Both the position numbers and the translations under genes were made by a program. DNA of 64,000 bases from Candidatus Aenigmatarchaeota archaeon (GTDB lineage Archaea > Aenigmatarchaeota > Aenigmatarchaeia > GW2011-AR5), in contig JACQID010000008.1 in assembly GCA_016198685.1 (NCBI GenBank), positions 62,001-126,000 of the forward strand, written 5' to 3'. Of the stretch, positions 41,203 through 49,883 are shown one piece after another; positions within the stretch are counted from its first letter, which is position 1; every line of letters starts with the position of its first letter. Below the pieces are notes generated by a model. That model did not search any database and was not told the DNA's origin. It saw only the letters and a program-made list of their open reading frames with translations.

Positions 41203-42063
41203 ATGAGAGTTGTGCAACGAAACAGGGGGGCAAGAACCTACTTCTATCTGCAATATTCATTCAGGAAAGACGGGCATGTTGTAACGAGAGAGAAATATCT
41301 GGGATTACACATACCGGAAAATATGGAAATAATCAAGGAGGAAGTTCTGAAGGAAATGAAACGTCACGTCTATTCTGACCTGGAAAATATAAAGGCGCGG
41401 TTCCAGCAGGAATGGCAGGGGCTGCCGGAAACAGTCAAGGAAAACCAAAAACACGAAATAGCGATAGCCTTCACTTACAATACGAATGCAATAGAAGGGT
41501 CAATAATAACACTGAAGGATGCAAGGGAGATAATAGCGGAAGGCATTGCGCCTGCAAAGCCGCTTCGTGACATCAAGGAAACAGAGTCCCATGCATCAGT
41601 TTTTTTGCGTATGCTAGGGGAAAATAATGATATAGACGAACAGTTATTGATCAAGTGGCACAAGGACCTATTTTTGCCCACAAAACCTGACATCGCAGGC
41701 ATTTTCAGAAATTATCTCATACGGGTCGGGTCTTATGTCGCGCCTGACTGGCAGGACGTGAAAGAGCTGATGCGTGAGCTCATAAGATTCATAAGGATGA
41801 GCAGCGGGAACCCTGTTGAGCATGCGGCCCGCGTCCATTACAGATTCGAGAAGATACATCCCTTCGGTGACGGCAACGGTAGGCTCGGGAGGCTTCTGAT
41901 GAACTGCATGCTCTGGCGTGCGGGCTACCCTATGCTCATAATAGAATACAGGAAAAGGCGTGCGTACTACGCCGCATTGGAAAAGGACGAGGAAGGCTTC
42001 GTGAAATATTTTATGAGGATGTATCTGAAGGCGTTCAAGAAACTGACAGGGAAAGCGCAATAG
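41203..42063 (+). CDS. Fic-domain protein, paralogue of the 20.8-kb gene
   Basis: A 286-residue protein with the Fic motif HPFGDGNGRLGRLLMN near residue 222 and the inhibitory motif TNAIEGS near residue 94. It shares the plan of the protein at 20765: a basic N-terminus (RGARTYFYLQYSFRKDGHVV), a helical linker and then the Fic core, so the two are paralogues or members of one archaeal subfamily. The Glu of the inhibitory motif suggests self-inhibited AMP transfer. The promoter lies in nested inverted repeats. It is followed by a HicB-like gene. Targets are unknown. Confidence 0.93.
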   Translation: MRVVQRNRGARTYFYLQYSFRKDGHVVTREKYLGLHIPENMEIIKEEVLKEMKRHVYSDLENIKARFQQEWQGLPETVKENQKHEIAIAFTYNTNAIEGSIITLKDAREIIAEGIAPAKPLRDIKETESHASVFLRMLGENNDIDEQLLIKWHKDLFLPTKPDIAGIFRNYLIRVGSYVAPDWQDVKELMRELIRFIRMSSGNPVEHAARVHYRFEKIHPFGDGNGRLGRLLMNCMLWRAGYPMLIIEYRKRRAYYAALEKDEEGFVKYFMRMYLKAFKKLTGKAQ

Positions 42064-42132
42064 TGCAAGAAAAGAATGTATATGTGGCGGGGGTTACAGA
42101 ATATTCAACGGCTATAAATTTGTGTGAAGACC

Positions 42133-42339
42133 ATGAAAAAACGCGTATTTACGATTCTGATAGAAAAAGGCGAAAACGGCGCCTATATAGCAGAAGTGCC
42201 GGGCCTCAAGGGCTGTAATACGCAAGGTGGCGCAGTAGAAGACGCGATGAAGAACATAAAGGAAACAACAGATACGTGCCTTGAAGAGCAGGACGTAATC
42301 CCGAACGAATTCGCAGAGGTCCAAAAAATAGGGGCATGA
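42133..42339 (+). CDS. HicB-like antitoxin
   Basis: A 68-residue protein (71 if GTG 42124 is used) with the HicB partial RNase H-like fold: RVFTILIEKGENGAYIAEVP, then GLKGCNTQGGAVEDAMKNI and a helix ending at the C-terminus. It lacks a C-terminal DNA-binding domain. A TATAAATTT element at about 42112 favours the ATG at 42133. A HicA-like frame follows after 3 bases, completing the usual pair in the less common HicB-first order. Confidence 0.85.
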   Translation: MKKRVFTILIEKGENGAYIAEVPGLKGCNTQGGAVEDAMKNIKETTDTCLEEQDVIPNEFAEVQKIGA

Positions 42340-42342
42340 TGC

Positions 42343-42510
42343 ATGAATTTGCCTTCGGGTTCCCGGCAGAAAATGATAAGGATTCTTTATATGCAAGGCT
42401 TTCAGATCGTCAGGCAACGAAGCAGTCACGTGCAGATGAAAGACGCAAAAGGAAGGTTTGTCACTGTGCTGGTTCATTCAGGAATGGGGACAAATCGTTC
42501 CGCCTGTTAG
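42343..42510 (+). pseudogene. HicA-like toxin, C-terminally truncated
   Basis: An ORF of 55 residues missed by the track. It reads MNLPSGSRQKMIRILYMQGF, then VRQRSSHVQMKDAKGRFVTV and LVHSGMGTNRSAC. This matches the HicA core (GF-x-x-VRQ-x-SH, then strand pair VTVLVHSG) with its catalytic His, but the usual final segment (G-T-L-x-x-ILRxAG) is missing. The stop codon lies exactly at the left arm of a 13-bp palindrome. It may be inactive, or the helix lost may be dispensable. Confidence 0.6.
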
Positions 42511-42543
42511 GCTGATAACTTTATGCAATTTTATCAGCCTAAC
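42506..42543. repeat. 13-bp palindrome at the truncated hicA end
   Basis: GTTAGGCTGATAA and TTATCAGCCTAAC are perfect inverse copies separated by 12 nt. The hairpin could end transcription of hicBA. It could also be an inserted palindromic element that cut off hicA, since the HicA reading frame stops at its edge. Confidence 0.6.
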
Positions 42544-42655
42544 TGTATTCAGGGAATTGCCATTGTCGCCAAAGAGTGTCGTAGCCGTGTCCAGCAACGG
42601 CTCGGTTCCTTACGCGCCTTTGGCAAAGAAGGCGGTATTTTTCACAGCCACGGAC

Positions 42656-42682
42656 AATAATCCGCCAATTCCGCGGATTATT
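42656..42682. terminator. Strong hairpin in the hicA-cdd gap
   Basis: AATAATCCGC-CAATTCC-GCGGATTATT is a perfect 10-bp stem. It is followed by GAAACTTAATTTAC. The gap 42511-42780 holds no gene I can support; an ORF through it ends after this hairpin. A terminator or remnant of a mobile element are both possible. Confidence 0.4.
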
Positions 42683-42780
42683 GAAACTTAATTTACAACT
42701 GTTCTTATTGTCGGGCATGTCATTTTGTTATGGCGACCAGCTAAGTTAATTATATATGTAATGGAAAAGTAATGTGACGT

Positions 42781-43218
42781 ATGTACAACAAAATAGAGAA
42801 GAAATTGATTCAAGCGGCCATGGAAGGCGTGAAGAATGCTTTTACTGGAAAGAATAAACCAAAAGATGTTAGGTTTGGGGCAGCTGTTCTTACAAAGAAA
42901 GGCAACATATACTTTTCCGGTCAGTACTACTCTGATACATATTCACTCACACTTCATGCAGAACAGGCGGTACTTGCGTATGCAGCTGCTCATGGAGAGT
43001 ATGACATAGTTGCGATTGCAATTACAGGGAATGGATCTGCCGGAGGTATAAGGGGCGACGATTCTATATACCCATGTCATATGTGCAAACAGCTTCTGTG
43101 GGAAAGCTACATTCGCTCTAAACGAAATACAGAAATTATACTGGCAGATGAAAAAGGCAACGTTATAGAAAGACTGAAACTGCTTGACATAATGAATCAC
43201 GCGTGGCCGAAAGGTTGA
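42781..43218 (+). CDS. Cytidine deaminase-like protein
   Basis: A 145-residue protein with the zinc deaminase motifs: HAEQAVLAYAAAHG (His ligand and catalytic Glu) and YPCHMCKQLLWE (two Cys ligands). The N-terminus (AAMEGVKNAFTGKN and VRFGAAVLTKKGNIYFSG) fits the tetrameric Cdd family, which deaminates cytidine and deoxycytidine for pyrimidine salvage; blasticidin-S deaminase-type relatives share the plan. It is monocistronic with a TATATATG element about 30 bases upstream, and followed by tRNA-Pro and a Dcd-like gene. Confidence 0.9.
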   Translation: MYNKIEKKLIQAAMEGVKNAFTGKNKPKDVRFGAAVLTKKGNIYFSGQYYSDTYSLTLHAEQAVLAYAAAHGEYDIVAIAITGNGSAGGIRGDDSIYPCHMCKQLLWESYIRSKRNTEIILADEKGNVIERLKLLDIMNHAWPKG

Positions 43219-43256
43219 GAATATAAATTTAATTATAGGAATAGTTGATGTTGGTT

Positions 43257-43329
43257 GGGCTTGTAGTCTAGCTTGGTAGGATCCGTGCTTTGGGAGCATG
43301 AGACCCAGGTTCAAATCCTGGCGAGCCCA
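43257..43329 (+). tRNA. tRNA-Pro (UGG), no intron
   Basis: Acceptor GGGCTTG/CGAGCCC, D-stem GTCT/GGAT, anticodon stem CGTGC/GCATG with loop TTTGGGA (anticodon TGG), T-arm CCAGG-TTCAAAT-CCTGG and A73, 73 nt in all. CCA is not encoded. Confidence 0.96.
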
Positions 43330-43388
43330 TTAATTTTGCTTATTTCGGCTTTAAAAAAATAATGAACATTTTCTTTTCAGGATAATTT

Positions 43389-44393
43389 ATGGCTGTGTTT
43401 TCTGATGTTGATATTCGTGCAAATCTGGGCAATCTAATAGACATAGAAAATTTTGACGAGAAGCACCTGAGACCCAATTCTTATGATGTAGACAGGGGAG
43501 ATTTATGGGAAGTTACAGACAGCAGCGTGAAAGAAAATATACTTGAAGTGCAGAGAAGGCTTGGGAGCCGCGGAATTGATACGGAATATATGCTTCCTGA
43601 ATTAAAGCCCCGGCAGTTGCGAAGGCTCAAGAAAGATCCTATACTCGTGCCTAAAAATGTATATATTGCCGAGTGTGTCCCGGGAGCATGGGTTTCAGAT
43701 AACATGTCTGCCAGAATCATACCCAGGAGCCGCCATGCAAGAGACGGGCTTTATGCATTCAATCCAAATCTGAACTCAAACATGCCTTTTCTTGCTATCG
43801 TCCCGCATGCTTATGCGAAAGCGCCAGAGCATGGAATAGCCCAGATGATAATATACGAGCGCGGAACCAAGGCACTCACACGTGCGGAAATAAGAGAGTC
43901 CATCAACAACGGCAATTTATATTACCGTGACCCGGCCAGTCAATCAGAAGCCCGAATCTTTTCTGACGAAGATGACAAAGGTTTTATGCCCGCAAGATTT
44001 GCGAATGAACTTGTCGCATACAAAGGTAACACGCTGGGTAATGGGGAAAGCTCAGAGAAGTTCTCGAATGGGGGCAGTCGCAGGGGCGTTTTCGATTTTT
44101 ATCTTGGCGTAACGGTTGAGGAATTCGGAACAGGGAAATCCCATATCTTATGGATGCTCTCTGACAAGGGACATATATATCCCAATGCGCCTCTGTGCAA
44201 TGCAGGCGTCCCTGCGCAGCAACATACGCTGGAAGTTACTCTAAATCCGGAGGAAATAACGAAGATAAAATCCGGAAGATATCCGCACGCATGCCGTCTG
44301 AGGGCATATGCCCTGAAGACGCCGGCTTCAGCAGACTATGCAGAAGTCGGGAATTACAACGGGCAGACATCACCACTGCCGAGGATAGCTTGA
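43389..44393 (+). CDS. Two-domain dCTP deaminase-like protein
   Basis: A 334-residue protein resembling the long '2-deoxycytidine 5-triphosphate deaminase' type with two Dcd-fold halves. The N-terminal half has HLRPNSYDVDRGDLWEVT and ILVPKNVYIAECVPGAWVSD, then ARIIPRSRHARDGLY and GIAQMIIYERG. The second half (GVFDFYLGVTVEEFGTGKSH) repeats the fold with weaker motifs. The family includes bifunctional dCTP/dUTP enzymes; here activity is unproven. It is the second Dcd/dUTPase-fold gene in 6 kb. It follows tRNA-Pro and is 55 bases upstream of proS. Confidence 0.8.
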   Translation: MAVFSDVDIRANLGNLIDIENFDEKHLRPNSYDVDRGDLWEVTDSSVKENILEVQRRLGSRGIDTEYMLPELKPRQLRRLKKDPILVPKNVYIAECVPGAWVSDNMSARIIPRSRHARDGLYAFNPNLNSNMPFLAIVPHAYAKAPEHGIAQMIIYERGTKALTRAEIRESINNGNLYYRDPASQSEARIFSDEDDKGFMPARFANELVAYKGNTLGNGESSEKFSNGGSRRGVFDFYLGVTVEEFGTGKSHILWMLSDKGHIYPNAPLCNAGVPAQQHTLEVTLNPEEITKIKSGRYPHACRLRAYALKTPASADYAEVGNYNGQTSPLPRIA

Positions 44394-44448
44394 ACTGTTG
44401 ATAACGACATCCAAAACCTATTAATCCGGTAATATGAAAGTGATAAGC

Positions 44449-45870
44449 ATGTCAGAAGATTTGGGAATTACGGTGAAGCGGGAAGAAGATTTCTCCAAGT
44501 GGTATCTTGAGATCGTGAGAAAGGGCAATTTCATGGACCAGCGTACTCCAATGAAAGGGTTTGATGTCATAATGCCATGGGGATATGCCGTATGGGAGAT
44601 AATGCAGCAGACTTTCGACCGGATGATAAAGGAGAAAGGAGTGCAGAATGCATACTTCCCGTCCTTCATTCCTGAAAGCCTGATAAAGAAAGAGGAAGAG
44701 CATTTCGCGGGTTTCAAGGCGGAAGTAGCCAAGGTCACTGAAGCCGGCGGCGAAAAGCTTGCCGATCCTCTAATTGTCCGTCCTACGTCTGAAATGATTA
44801 TGTATTATATGTATAAGCTATGGATACGCTCTTACAAGGATCTGCCGCTTAAAATCAATCAGTGGAACAATATCGTGCGCATAGACACGAAAGTCACAAA
44901 GCCGTTCATCCGGGGCCGCGAATTTCTCTGGCAGGAAGGCCATACCGCGCATGCCACGAAAGGCGAGGCAGAGGAATTCCTTCATGATATCATAGGATTA
45001 TATGCAAAGATGTACGAGCTTTTTGCGATGGAAGGCTTGAAATTGGTACGGCCCCAGCACGACACGTTCCCTGGCGCAGGCTATACCGTTGTATTCGATA
45101 CTCTTGTTCAGGATGGAAAAGTTGTCCAGGGTCCGGGTTCGCATTTCCTTGCGCAAAAATTCTCAAAGGCGCTTGACATTGCTTATACGGATGAAAAAGA
45201 ACAGAAGCAGCACGTCTGGCAGACCTGCTGGGGCCTTACAACAAGACAGATAGGAATACTTCTCATGCATCATGGTGATGACAAGGGCGCAGTGTTGCCT
45301 CCTGGGGTTGCCCCGATACAGGTCGTCATAATACCTATCTTGTTCAAGGGCAAGGAAGAAATTGTGCTTGAAAAGGCCAGAGAAATAGCCAAGAAGCTGA
45401 AGGCTCGGGTTTACATAGACGAAAGGAATCATACAGCCGGCTTCAAGTTCAACGAATGGGAACTTAAGGGCGTCCCTCTTCGCATAGAGATAGGGCCAAA
45501 GGATATTGAAGCCGGACACATAACTGTTGTGCGAAGAGACACACGTGAGAAAATCCAGGTCAAGACGGTAACTGACGTTGAGAAGATGCTTGAGAAAATG
45601 CAGCATGACATGCTCGAAAAATCCCGGACATTCCTCAAGGAAAATATACGCGACGCAAAAAGCAAACAGGAAGCGATATCTGCCATGGCAAAGGGCGGCT
45701 TTGTGCGAATAAACTGGTGCGGCTCTGCTGAATGCGATAAATCCCTGAAGAAAGAAACCGGCGGCGAGATACGCGGCATTCTATGGGGCAAAAGCGAGCA
45801 TGCATCGGGCGCATGCCTCTATTGCTCCTCTCCTGCCGGCCATGTAGCGTATGCGGCAAGAGCATACTGA
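44449..45870 (+). CDS. proS: Prolyl-tRNA synthetase (archaeal/eukaryotic type)
   Basis: Class II synthetase of 473 residues from Met 6 of the track ORF (MSEDLGITVKREEDFSKWY, a common start region); 44434 is the alternative. Motif 1 region is GFDVIMPWGYAVWEIMQQ, motif 2 is VRIDTKVTKPFIRGREFLWQEGHTAHAT and motif 3 is TCWGLTTRQIGILLMHHGDD. The anticodon-binding domain follows. The C-terminal zinc-binding domain (WCGSAECDKSLKKETG and CLYCSSPAGHVAYAARAY) marks the archaeal/eukaryal form without the bacterial editing insert. Confidence 0.97.
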   Translation: MSEDLGITVKREEDFSKWYLEIVRKGNFMDQRTPMKGFDVIMPWGYAVWEIMQQTFDRMIKEKGVQNAYFPSFIPESLIKKEEEHFAGFKAEVAKVTEAGGEKLADPLIVRPTSEMIMYYMYKLWIRSYKDLPLKINQWNNIVRIDTKVTKPFIRGREFLWQEGHTAHATKGEAEEFLHDIIGLYAKMYELFAMEGLKLVRPQHDTFPGAGYTVVFDTLVQDGKVVQGPGSHFLAQKFSKALDIAYTDEKEQKQHVWQTCWGLTTRQIGILLMHHGDDKGAVLPPGVAPIQVVIIPILFKGKEEIVLEKAREIAKKLKARVYIDERNHTAGFKFNEWELKGVPLRIEIGPKDIEAGHITVVRRDTREKIQVKTVTDVEKMLEKMQHDMLEKSRTFLKENIRDAKSKQEAISAMAKGGFVRINWCGSAECDKSLKKETGGEIRGILWGKSEHASGACLYCSSPAGHVAYAARAY

Positions 45871-45912
45871 ATAGTGCAAATCAATTTATTCCGCCAAAGC
45901 TGATAATTAAGC

Positions 45913-46281
45913 ATGAAAAGCGAAAAAATAGCGCGCCAGGAGATAGAGCGTCTTTTTGCTAGTGACAATTATATTTCTCTAAAGCCGTTGGATAAGCCCG
46001 TGCAGATGCCGATGGAAAATATTATTTCACTGGAAGGAATGGCAGAGCCTGTGATGCCAGACATTGAAATTTCCTTGGACCTGCTTGGTATGTTTCCCAA
46101 TGAATCTGATACCCAAGGTCTTGTCATGAAGATATTGCAAAATAGATGCGAGCATCTTTCCCCCGGCGTGGAATGCAATGTAGGGGGCTTTGGCAGCCTG
46201 CAATGCCTCGATCAGCCTTTCCATAACCAATGTCCTTTCAAGCAGAATCATGCTGAGCTCGAGCGCCAAAAGACGCTCTGA
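45913..46281 (+). CDS. Hypothetical Cys-containing small protein
   Basis: I do not recognise this 122-residue ORF. It starts at ATG 45913 with CAATTTATTCCG about 30 bases upstream. The first 75 residues are charged and helical with a proline-rich part (KPLDKPVQMPMENI). The C-terminal 45 residues have four Cys and several His (NRCEHLSPGVECNV and LQCLDQPFHNQCPF), which could bind a metal. Two overlapping minus-strand ORFs exist, so coding on + is likely but not certain. It lies between proS and the proteasome gene. Confidence 0.5.
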   Translation: MKSEKIARQEIERLFASDNYISLKPLDKPVQMPMENIISLEGMAEPVMPDIEISLDLLGMFPNESDTQGLVMKILQNRCEHLSPGVECNVGGFGSLQCLDQPFHNQCPFKQNHAELERQKTL

Positions 46282-46336
46282 AAACTTAAATACTTAACAG
46301 TCAATAACTAATAGGTTTCATTCTAACGGTGAACAA

Positions 46337-46954
46337 ATGCAGGCTCAACGGATAACGGCGGAAGATGCCATGAAAACAGGAACAACTACTCTTGCAATGG
46401 TTTGCAAGGATTGCGTAGTTGTAGCTGCCGAAAGCAAGGTTACTATGGGATATCTTGTTTCTTCGAAAGAATTCCCTAAAGTATACCAGATAGATGACAA
46501 GATAGTCATGACAGTTTCCGGCGGCGTTGGAGACGCGCAGAGCGTGGTCAGGATACTCAAGGCCGAAATAAACATATACAAGTTAACAAGGAATGCAGAG
46601 CTCACGGTGAAAGGAGTCGCCACGCTTCTTGCAAACATCCAGCAGAATTCAAGATTTTACCCTTACATGCTTATGCCGATAATAGCAGGCGTAGACCGCA
46701 CAGGCATGCGGGTTTTCAGCGTGGATCCTGCAGGAGGCATAGGTGAAGACGCTTTCACTTCCACAGGTTCAGGTTCGCCGTTCGCATACGGCGTACTGGA
46801 AGACGGCTTCAAGAAGGACATGACAAGGGAAGAAGGCATAGACCTTGCAGTCCGCGCCATCAGAGCTGCACGAGAACGTGACATAGCTTCAGGCGGAAAG
46901 AATATAGATATAGCTGTCATAGACAAGAATGGCACGGAATTTCTGAGAAAGTGA
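46337..46954 (+). CDS. psmB: 20S proteasome beta subunit
   Basis: A 205-residue protein with a 15-residue propeptide. Autocleavage at TG/TTTLAMVCKDCVVVAAES would expose Thr16 as the catalytic nucleophile. Lys (ESKVTMG), Asp and the GSGSPFAYGVLED motif of the active site are present. It forms the inner rings of the 20S core for protein degradation with PAN-type ATPases. GGTGAA lies 6 bases upstream of the ATG. It is followed after 44 bases by the aCPSF1 gene. Confidence 0.97.
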   Translation: MQAQRITAEDAMKTGTTTLAMVCKDCVVVAAESKVTMGYLVSSKEFPKVYQIDDKIVMTVSGGVGDAQSVVRILKAEINIYKLTRNAELTVKGVATLLANIQQNSRFYPYMLMPIIAGVDRTGMRVFSVDPAGGIGEDAFTSTGSGSPFAYGVLEDGFKKDMTREEGIDLAVRAIRAARERDIASGGKNIDIAVIDKNGTEFLRK

Positions 46955-46998
46955 AAATTTCATATTATCATAATTACGCCTAGTTTTCAGGTGAACAC

Positions 46999-48861
46999 AT
47001 GACAATATTGGAAGATGTAAAAAAAGAACTGCCGGCAGATGCCGAAATCAGCGATTCATCATATGAAGGCAGTGAACTGATCTACTATACAAAAAATAAG
47101 GCATTCTTCACCGACTCCCTTCCTGCGATAAAGAAGCTAGTCAGTAAATTCAAGAAACGAATAGAGATACGAGCCGATCCTTTAATTGTCATGAACGAAG
47201 AAAAAACCGTTGAATTCATACGCAAGATCGTGCCTAAAGAAGCTGGCATAAAAGACATTTATTTTGAGCCTGAGTTTGCTAAAGTCGTAATTCACTCAGA
47301 GAAGCCGGGAATCGTCATAGGGAGAAGCGGTGAAGTTCTTGCTGAGATACGCAACAAGACTTTTTGGACTCCTGACATCAGGCGCGCTCCGGCTATAGAC
47401 TCGGAAATCATACGTTCCATAAGAAAGATGTTGCATAATGAAGCCGGTTACAGGAAGAAATTTCTGCATGAGACAGGAAAGAAAATATATTCCGAAGGCA
47501 AGGACGTTGAATGGGTAAGAATCACGGCTCTTGGTGCTTTCAGGCAGGTAGGCAAATCGGCAGTGCTTGTGCAGACGCCTCAGAGCAAAATATTATTGGA
47601 TTGCGGTATTGATGTTTCGGCCACAGGCAACAGGCCTTTTCCGTATCTTGATGCCCCTGAATTCCAGTTGCAGGCTTTGGACGCGGTCGTAATAAGCCAC
47701 GCGCACCTCGATCATGCAGGTTTCGTGCCGTATCTTTATGAGTATGGTTACCGCGGCCCCCTGTACTGCACAAGGCCTACAAGAGATACGATGACACTTT
47801 TGCAGCTTGATTATATCCAGATTTGCCAGCGAGAAAACAAGAAGGCCCCTTATAGCTCAAAGGCGATAGAAGAGATGATCAAGCACTGCATACCTCTTGA
47901 GTATGGGGAGGTTTCGGATATAACACCTGACATACGTCTCACACTCAATAATGCCGGGCACATATTAGGATCGGCTACAACACATCTCAACGTTGGCAAT
48001 GGCCAGTATAATTTCCTATATACAGGAGATCTCAAATACGAGAACACCAAGATGTTTGACAAGGCTTATACTGATTATGCAAGAGTAGAATGCGTATTGA
48101 TAGAAGGGACTTATGGCGCCAAGACTGACACGCTGCCGCCCGGAGAGAAAGGAGAAGAATATCTGATAGCGAAAGTCAAGGAAGTCAAGGAGCGTGGAGG
48201 AAAAGTCATAATTCCCAGTTTTGCTGTGGGCAGAGCTCAGGAAGTCATAGCCATGCTCATGGATTCGGATATAGATATGACGGTCTATCTGGACGGCATG
48301 CTATGGGACGCGACGGCCATCAATACTGCGTATCCTGAGTTCATGTCAAAGACCATGCAATCAAAAATACTTCACGAGGGCAAGAATCCATTCATGGATC
48401 CAAGGCTCAAGGGGGTCGGTTCACAGAAGGAAAGGATGGCCATCATCGAGTCAGTTGAGTCATGCGTCATTCTTGCAACTTCAGGTATGCTGGTGGGCGG
48501 GCCTGTCATGAATTATCTTGAAAATTTCGCAGGTAACGAGAAGAATGCCTTGCTGTTCGTAGGATATCAGGCTGAAGGCACCATGGGAAGAAGGATACAA
48601 AAGGGCTGGACGCACATACAGATGGACAATGGCAAAAGCATGGAACTGAAGCTGGAGATAGGCACTGTTAAAGGACTTTCCGGTCACAGTGATTTCAGCC
48701 AGCTCATGGCATTCATAGCTGCTTTCAGGACCCGACCCAAGAAAATACTCGTCAACCATTGCGAAAACACGAAATGCGTGGAGTTTGCAAAGGAAGCTCA
48801 TAAGCACTTTGGAGTAGAAACTATGGCTCCAAAATTGCTCGAGACCATCCGGCTGAAGTGA
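46999..48861 (+). CDS. aCPSF1 (FttA), beta-CASP ribonuclease with KH domains
   Basis: A 620-residue protein of archaeal aCPSF1 type. The N-terminal two KH domains include the segment PGIVIGRSGEVLAEIRNKT. The metallo-beta-lactamase core has SHAHLDHAGF, AGHILGSATTHL, the GDLKYE Asp, and a beta-CASP segment with SFAVGRAQEV. The C-terminal motif is VKGLSGHSDFSQLMAF plus HCENTKCVEF. The enzyme is the general transcription termination and mRNA 3'-end factor in archaea. It is upstream of eL43 and rpoP. Confidence 0.97.
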   Translation: MTILEDVKKELPADAEISDSSYEGSELIYYTKNKAFFTDSLPAIKKLVSKFKKRIEIRADPLIVMNEEKTVEFIRKIVPKEAGIKDIYFEPEFAKVVIHSEKPGIVIGRSGEVLAEIRNKTFWTPDIRRAPAIDSEIIRSIRKMLHNEAGYRKKFLHETGKKIYSEGKDVEWVRITALGAFRQVGKSAVLVQTPQSKILLDCGIDVSATGNRPFPYLDAPEFQLQALDAVVISHAHLDHAGFVPYLYEYGYRGPLYCTRPTRDTMTLLQLDYIQICQRENKKAPYSSKAIEEMIKHCIPLEYGEVSDITPDIRLTLNNAGHILGSATTHLNVGNGQYNFLYTGDLKYENTKMFDKAYTDYARVECVLIEGTYGAKTDTLPPGEKGEEYLIAKVKEVKERGGKVIIPSFAVGRAQEVIAMLMDSDIDMTVYLDGMLWDATAINTAYPEFMSKTMQSKILHEGKNPFMDPRLKGVGSQKERMAIIESVESCVILATSGMLVGGPVMNYLENFAGNEKNALLFVGYQAEGTMGRRIQKGWTHIQMDNGKSMELKLEIGTVKGLSGHSDFSQLMAFIAAFRTRPKKILVNHCENTKCVEFAKEAHKHFGVETMAPKLLETIRLK

Positions 48862-48907
48862 CTAATCCGTACTTAAATATTTGCATCCTAATAGCTTGTG
48901 TGAGATC

Positions 48908-49087
48908 ATGGTAGTTGGATATGGCAAGTCAATAAGGGAAAAGGTAAGAAACGCTGTCCTGAAGTCCAAGACTCGTTATCAGTGCCCTAAGTGCTCTAGG
49001 ATGGCCGTGAAGCGTGCTTCATCTGCCATTTGGCAGTGCATAAAGTGCAATGCCAAATTTGCATCCGGCACTTATGAGTTCAAGTAA
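48908..49087 (+). CDS. Ribosomal protein eL43 (L37Ae)
   Basis: A 59-residue zinc-ribbon ribosomal protein with two CxxC pairs: YQCPKCSRMAVKR and WQCIKCNAKFASGTYEF. ATG 48908 has GAGATC just upstream; the track start at 48881 is TTG within the leader. The family is usually 70-90 residues, so the N-terminal basic tail is short here. It is the first of a compact run with rpoP, prefoldin, UPF0147 and sepF. Confidence 0.92.
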   Translation: MVVGYGKSIREKVRNAVLKSKTRYQCPKCSRMAVKRASSAIWQCIKCNAKFASGTYEFK

Positions 49088-49098
49088 ATGGTGTTCCT

Positions 49099-49227
49099 AT
49101 GTACAAGTGCATGCTTTGCAAGAAAGAATTTGAGATGGAAGACAACGCAATACGATGTCCTTTCTGCGGTTATAGAATAATCAGCAAGACCCGGGAAACA
49201 TTCCGCAAACACGTTAAGGCTGAGTGA
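49099..49227 (+). CDS. rpoP: RNA polymerase subunit P (Rpb12)
   Basis: A 42-residue zinc-ribbon subunit too short for the track. It reads MYKCMLCKKEFEMEDNAIRC then PFCGYRIISKTR. The CxxC...CxxC spacing and the terminal basic segment FRKHVKAE are typical of archaeal RpoP/Rpb12. It lies 11 bases after eL43 and 4 bases before prefoldin beta. Confidence 0.95.
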   Translation: MYKCMLCKKEFEMEDNAIRCPFCGYRIISKTRETFRKHVKAE

Positions 49228-49231
49228 TATT

Positions 49232-49579
49232 ATGAAAGAGCTGGAGGAAGTGATGAACCAGCTGCAGGCCCAGAACCAGCAGCTTCAGGGAATAATGTCC
49301 CAGAAGCAAACTTATATGCTTCAAATACACGAGCTGGAGAAAGCCCTCGAGCATTTATCTGCAGTTAAAGAGCAGAAAGTCTACAAGGCTGTGGGCCCTC
49401 TCATAATAGAAGCCAAAAAAGATGACGTAAAGAAAGAACTGGAAGAAAACAGGGAGGATATGGATCTTAGAATAAAAACCCTGGAATCGCAGGAAGATAA
49501 AATAAAAAATAAACTCAAAGAGACGCAGAAAAAATTCCAGGATATGGCCGATAAGTATCGCGGCGGCCAAGGCGGCTGA
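49232..49579 (+). CDS. pfdB: Prefoldin beta subunit
   Basis: A 115-residue protein with two long coiled-coil helices and a central beta hairpin region around KVYKAVGPLIIEAKKDDVKKEL, the prefoldin beta signature. Helix 1 is LEEVMNQLQAQNQQLQGIM and helix 2 runs from EENREDMDLRIKTL onward. With prefoldin alpha it forms a hexameric holdase that hands proteins to the thermosome. The gene is in the usual archaeal place after rpoP. Confidence 0.95.
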   Translation: MKELEEVMNQLQAQNQQLQGIMSQKQTYMLQIHELEKALEHLSAVKEQKVYKAVGPLIIEAKKDDVKKELEENREDMDLRIKTLESQEDKIKNKLKETQKKFQDMADKYRGGQGG

Positions 49580-49594
49580 TTATTCGGTGATTTT

Positions 49595-49849
49595 ATGGAT
49601 ATAAATGTGATAAACAGCTTGCTGGATGAAATATCCCAGGATCGCACTGTTCCGAAGAACATCAGGACGGCCATGGAGCATGCCAAGGCTTCGCTCATGA
49701 ATACGAAGCAGGAGATAGCTGTCAGGATAAACGGGGCCATTTCCATACTTGACGAGGTCGCAAATGACCCGAATATACCGGTTTACAGCAGAACGCAAAT
49801 ATGGAATATAGTTTCCATGCTTGAAGTCCTAAACGAAAAATCGCAGTGA
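49595..49849 (+). CDS. UPF0147 family protein
   Basis: An 84-residue all-helical protein with the family pattern DRTVPKNIRTAMEHAKASL and VANDPNIPVYSRTQIWNIVSMLE. UPF0147 is conserved across archaea, usually next to prefoldin genes, as here (15 bases downstream of pfdB). Function unknown; its conserved position suggests a link to translation or folding. Confidence 0.93.
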   Translation: MDINVINSLLDEISQDRTVPKNIRTAMEHAKASLMNTKQEIAVRINGAISILDEVANDPNIPVYSRTQIWNIVSMLEVLNEKSQ

Positions 49850-49883
49850 TACTAATTTAAGGTTAAGGAGGAATTATAGGGGT

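Noticed and set aside
42458-42691. ORF of 77 residues running through both palindromes after hicA
   Set aside because: It is out of frame with HicA, starts inside it and is split by the 13-bp palindrome. Its C-terminal half looks protein-like but I could not tie it to a family.
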